Below, piece after piece: positions 61,509-64,000 of a stretch of 64,000 nucleotides of DNA. The position numbers were made by a program, and so were the translations under genes. The notes under the pieces were generated by a model. The model searched no databases. It worked only from the letters and a program-made list of their open reading frames with translations, and had not been told where the DNA came from. The DNA is taken from positions 40,077,598 to 40,141,597 of the forward strand of contig NC_030385.2 in the NCBI RefSeq assembly GCF_001625215.2, given 5' to 3'. The first letter of the stretch is position 1; every line of letters begins with the position of its first letter. This DNA comes from Daucus carota subsp. sativus (lineage: Eukaryota > Streptophyta > Magnoliopsida > Apiales > Apiaceae).

Positions 61509-62834
61509 CTAGTCTATTTCCTTCCTCCTGCAAATCTGCACCAATTTCTCCGCTGCATTGTCCAAATCTTCATCTCCTTCCTCCTTCATAGTCAAGCTCA
61601 ACTCTCTAGCTTTCCTCCTCACACCTTCCCCACTTTCGCGCACCAAAACTTTTAGTATAGCATCACTAATCTCATCTCTTTTATATTTTCCTTCACTGTT
61701 TCTCCTCACCATCATAGCAATCCCAATCTCCACTGCAAGCTTAGCATTCATAGGCTGATCCACTTTCATGGGCATGGCAATAATAGGCACCCCAAATTTC
61801 ATGGTTTCAGTCAGTGAGCTCCATCCACAATGACTCAAGAAACCACCAGTGCTTGAATGTCCCAAAATTTTTGTCTGCGGTGCCCACTCTAGAATAAGGC
61901 CCTGATCTCCCACCCTTTCGACGAAGCCATCTGGTAATTGTACAGATTCTTTTTCCTCTCCTTGTGCAGATCTCACAGCCCAAATGAAATTACACTTGGT
62001 TGTCTCTAGCGCATTTGCCATCTCTATCACTTCTTCTGCAGACAAATAATTCTCACTCCCAAAGCACACAAACACTACCGAAGATTTCTCTTTGTTGTCT
62101 AGCCATTTCATGATATGATTCGTGTTATCATCTCCAGTTTCGGCTGGACTATAAACAAGTGGACCAACAGTGATTATAGTCTTTTCTAACAGATCCGATA
62201 GATAATCAATATACTTCCCTTCAATTTGTCTAAAGCTCTTAACCAAAACAACGTTGCATGATCGTTCAAAGCATGAGATGAAGGCACGAAGTGACATGAT
62301 GGCATTTTCAGGAGGTTTAGGTTGGTTAATAGAAGAAAGAGCCATTTCAGGGAACGGGAAATTTTCACCTGATTTTTTGTAGAAATGAAAGCCTAGGCAA
62401 GAGGTTGCTGCTGCGCTCACTGAAAAAAATACAGCTGGAATATTCAGTGACAACGCAACCTCTGCAGGCCATGAAGGCATGAAATCATAGATAACCAAAT
62501 CAGGTTTTATGTCTTTGAGGATGTCACTGAAGATTGGAGCTGCCTTCACTAAAGCTTGTTGCAGGATTATGTTGAGATTGGACGGAAGGCCATTCGTGGT
62601 ATGATAATGAGGAGGCAGGTCCGGAGAAGATGGAAGATGCAGCTCTACTAGTTGAATATGATCATTTTCAGGAACTCTGTCCTTGATAGAAGCAAGGTTG
62701 ATAGGTGTAGAACAAAGATAAATTTCAAATCTTCTTTTCGCGAGGTGTTTAGCTAGTTCTAAGAAGGGAGAGATGTGACCATGGGCTACATACGGCAACA
62801 TCACTATACTCAATCTGCCATTATCACCCTCCAT
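61509..62834 (-). CDS. UGT94-like glycosyltransferase, copy 2
   Basis: Single exon, 441 residues, starting at ATG 62834 ('MEGDNGRLSIVMLPYVAHGH'). His20 and the Asp of 'LVIYDFMPSW' form the catalytic dyad. The PSPG box (about 317-360) runs 'WAPQ...HCGWSS...KVDQ' and ends in the normal Asp-Gln. It lacks one residue, reading 'LEWAPQ' where copies 1 and 3 have 'LEGWAPQ', and has 'HCGWSSLTET' in place of the usual Asn-Ser. It is clearly a tandem paralogue of copy 1: even the sequence just upstream of the ATG is similar (GAGCTGATC-type leader). Function as for copy 1; acceptor unknown. Confidence 0.9.
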   Translation of the reverse strand: MEGDNGRLSIVMLPYVAHGHISPFLELAKHLAKRRFEIYLCSTPINLASIKDRVPENDHIQLVELHLPSSPDLPPHYHTTNGLPSNLNIILQQALVKAAPIFSDILKDIKPDLVIYDFMPSWPAEVALSLNIPAVFFSVSAAATSCLGFHFYKKSGENFPFPEMALSSINQPKPPENAIMSLRAFISCFERSCNVVLVKSFRQIEGKYIDYLSDLLEKTIITVGPLVYSPAETGDDNTNHIMKWLDNKEKSSVVFVCFGSENYLSAEEVIEMANALETTKCNFIWAVRSAQGEEKESVQLPDGFVERVGDQGLILEWAPQTKILGHSSTGGFLSHCGWSSLTETMKFGVPIIAMPMKVDQPMNAKLAVEIGIAMMVRRNSEGKYKRDEISDAILKVLVRESGEGVRRKARELSLTMKEEGDEDLDNAAEKLVQICRRKEID

Positions 62835-63339
62835 GATCAACTCTCCTTTTTTTTCTAACAAATAGCAAACACTTATACAATGATCACCTTCGTGCACCCT
62901 TATAGCCACAAATAAACAAGTAACATCCTAAACAGAGAATTTTACGCTAACCTGACAAGAGAGATGACGCCAGAAACAAAGTATTTACTTGTAATCTGAG
63001 AAAGATAGCTTGTAGGCCTGTTGACATTAACAATAATATGTCTTCATCTGTCTCACTTTGGTATTGACGGATATATTTCTTTTATTAGTTCTGATTTGTC
63101 TGTGGAAATTTACATGTGCACAAAGCATATTGTGCTGTAATAATTTTATACACATCAACTGAATTCTGGTGGGAGGCCATCAGATAGAGGAGTACCGTAG
63201 TAGAATTGAATTTTATGCTATCCCGCAAATTTACAAACAATTATTTTGTTACAAAACAGATTCCCAATATTTTTGACTCTGACATCCTTATCAAACAAAT
63301 ATGCACACTTAATTTCGGATTTGTACACCATAGATAAAA
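62835..63339. other. UGT copy 2 promoter and copy 3 3' region
   Basis: 505 bp of AT-rich spacer with no gene or repeat recognised. Confidence 0.4.
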
Positions 63340-64000
63340 CTAGTATGCTTGTGTCTTCTTGCTGCAAACTTGCTTCAGCTCCTCAGCTGCCTTGTCCAAA
63401 TCATCCTCTCCTTTCCCCTCTATCTTTAACTTTATTTCTCTAGCTTTCCTCCTCACACCTTCACCGCTTTCTTCAGCCAAAACCTTGTTGATAACATTAG
63501 CAATCTCCTCTCTCTTGAACTTGCCTTCAGTGTTTCTTGCTATTGCCATACCAACGCCAATTTCCACCACAAGTCTGGCATTTGTATACTGATCCCCTCT
63601 CATGGGCATGGCAATAATTGGCACCCCCAGTTTCATGCTTTCATTCACAGAATTCCATCCACAATGGCTGAGAAAGGCACCGGTGCTTGGATGTCCCAGG
63701 ATCGCCTTTTGTGGCGCCCAGCCCTCCAGAATCAATCCTGAATCTCCTATCTTTTCCACAAAACCCTCTGGTAGTTGTAGACATCCGTTTTCCTCTCCTT
63801 GCGGAGACCTCACAGACCATATGAAAGCACACTTGGCTATCTCCAATGCATTTGACATCTCTATCACTTGTTCTGCAGATAGATAATTCTCGCTCCCAAA
63901 ACACACAAAAAGCACAGAAGATCTTTCTTTTCTGTCCAGCCATTTTATAATATTCTTCATCTCATCATCTTCATTATCTGTTGGATCATGAACAAGTGGA
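63340..64000 (-). CDS. UGT94-like glycosyltransferase, copy 3 (C-terminal half; runs off the right edge)
   Basis: The frame is open from base 64000 down to the stop at 63340. The visible 219 residues are the C-terminal UDP-sugar-binding domain: 'SSVLFVCFGSENYLS', then a complete PSPG box with 'WAPQKAILGHPSTGAFLSHC', 'GWNSVNES' and a final 'RGDQ'. It has the canonical HCGWNS and DQ ends, unlike copies 1 and 2. The methionine at 63960 is internal: upstream codons 'PLVHDPTDNEDDE' match the linker of the other copies. The true start lies outside the window. It extends the tandem cluster to at least three genes, all on the same strand. Confidence 0.9.
   Translation of the reverse strand, partial: PLVHDPTDNEDDEMKNIIKWLDRKERSSVLFVCFGSENYLSAEQVIEMSNALEIAKCAFIWSVRSPQGEENGCLQLPEGFVEKIGDSGLILEGWAPQKAILGHPSTGAFLSHCGWNSVNESMKLGVPIIAMPMRGDQYTNARLVVEIGVGMAIARNTEGKFKREEIANVINKVLAEESGEGVRRKAREIKLKIEGKGEDDLDKAAEELKQVCSKKTQAY

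Overview
This is a window of plant nuclear DNA from a eudicot. It is AT-rich, its genes have GT-AG introns and chloroplast transit peptides, and it carries plant-specific families: CYP86A, TSP9, NPF, UGT94-like, OEP80. The stacked transposons suggest a medium to large, repeat-rich genome. An asterid is plausible, but I cannot fix the species.

Host genes, left to right: the 5' exons of OEP80 (minus, running off the left edge); CYP86A1-like suberin omega-hydroxylase (16479-18017, minus); TSP9 thylakoid phosphoprotein (26183-26497, plus); plastid ribosomal protein L4 (48996-51049, plus, two exons); a five-exon gene for an acidic protein with an N-terminal membrane hairpin (51817-55884, plus); an NPF8-type peptide/nitrate transporter (56913-59216, plus, four exons); and a tandem cluster of three UGT94-like glycosyltransferases (59457 to the right edge, minus). 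The L4 gene followed by the acidic membrane protein gene matches, from memory, the Arabidopsis order At1g07320-At1g07330.

The rest is mostly mobile DNA, much of it datable by target-site duplications (TSDs). 5617-14110 is a nest: a hAT-like shell and probable Gypsy LTR remnant hold a 5.5-kb Copia element (LTRs 236/238 identical, interior full of stops) and a poly-A retroposon with a 17-bp TSD. A second retroposon of the same family (18-bp TSD) lies at 14542-16222. A Helitron with tandemly repeated 5' ends lies at 18433-19979. A complete hAT element with 8-bp TSD lies at 24763-25608.

The most striking region is 26590-37033. It has Helitron-type ends and holds exon-sized pieces of at least six unrelated nuclear genes: HECT ligase UPL3, RNase J, EDM2, the ATP11 F1-ATPase assembly factor, proteasome RPN9, and a thylakoid-lumen pentapeptide protein. 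Many keep splice sites but carry frameshifts or stops. Next to it, a CACTA element (37917-45806) carries an aquaporin exon that a 4.6-kb LTR-like sequence later split (5-bp TSD). Smaller MITEs (Stowaway, Harbinger-like, Mutator-like, hAT) fill much of the remaining intergenic space, and one sits 16 bp past a splice donor in the acidic-protein gene.
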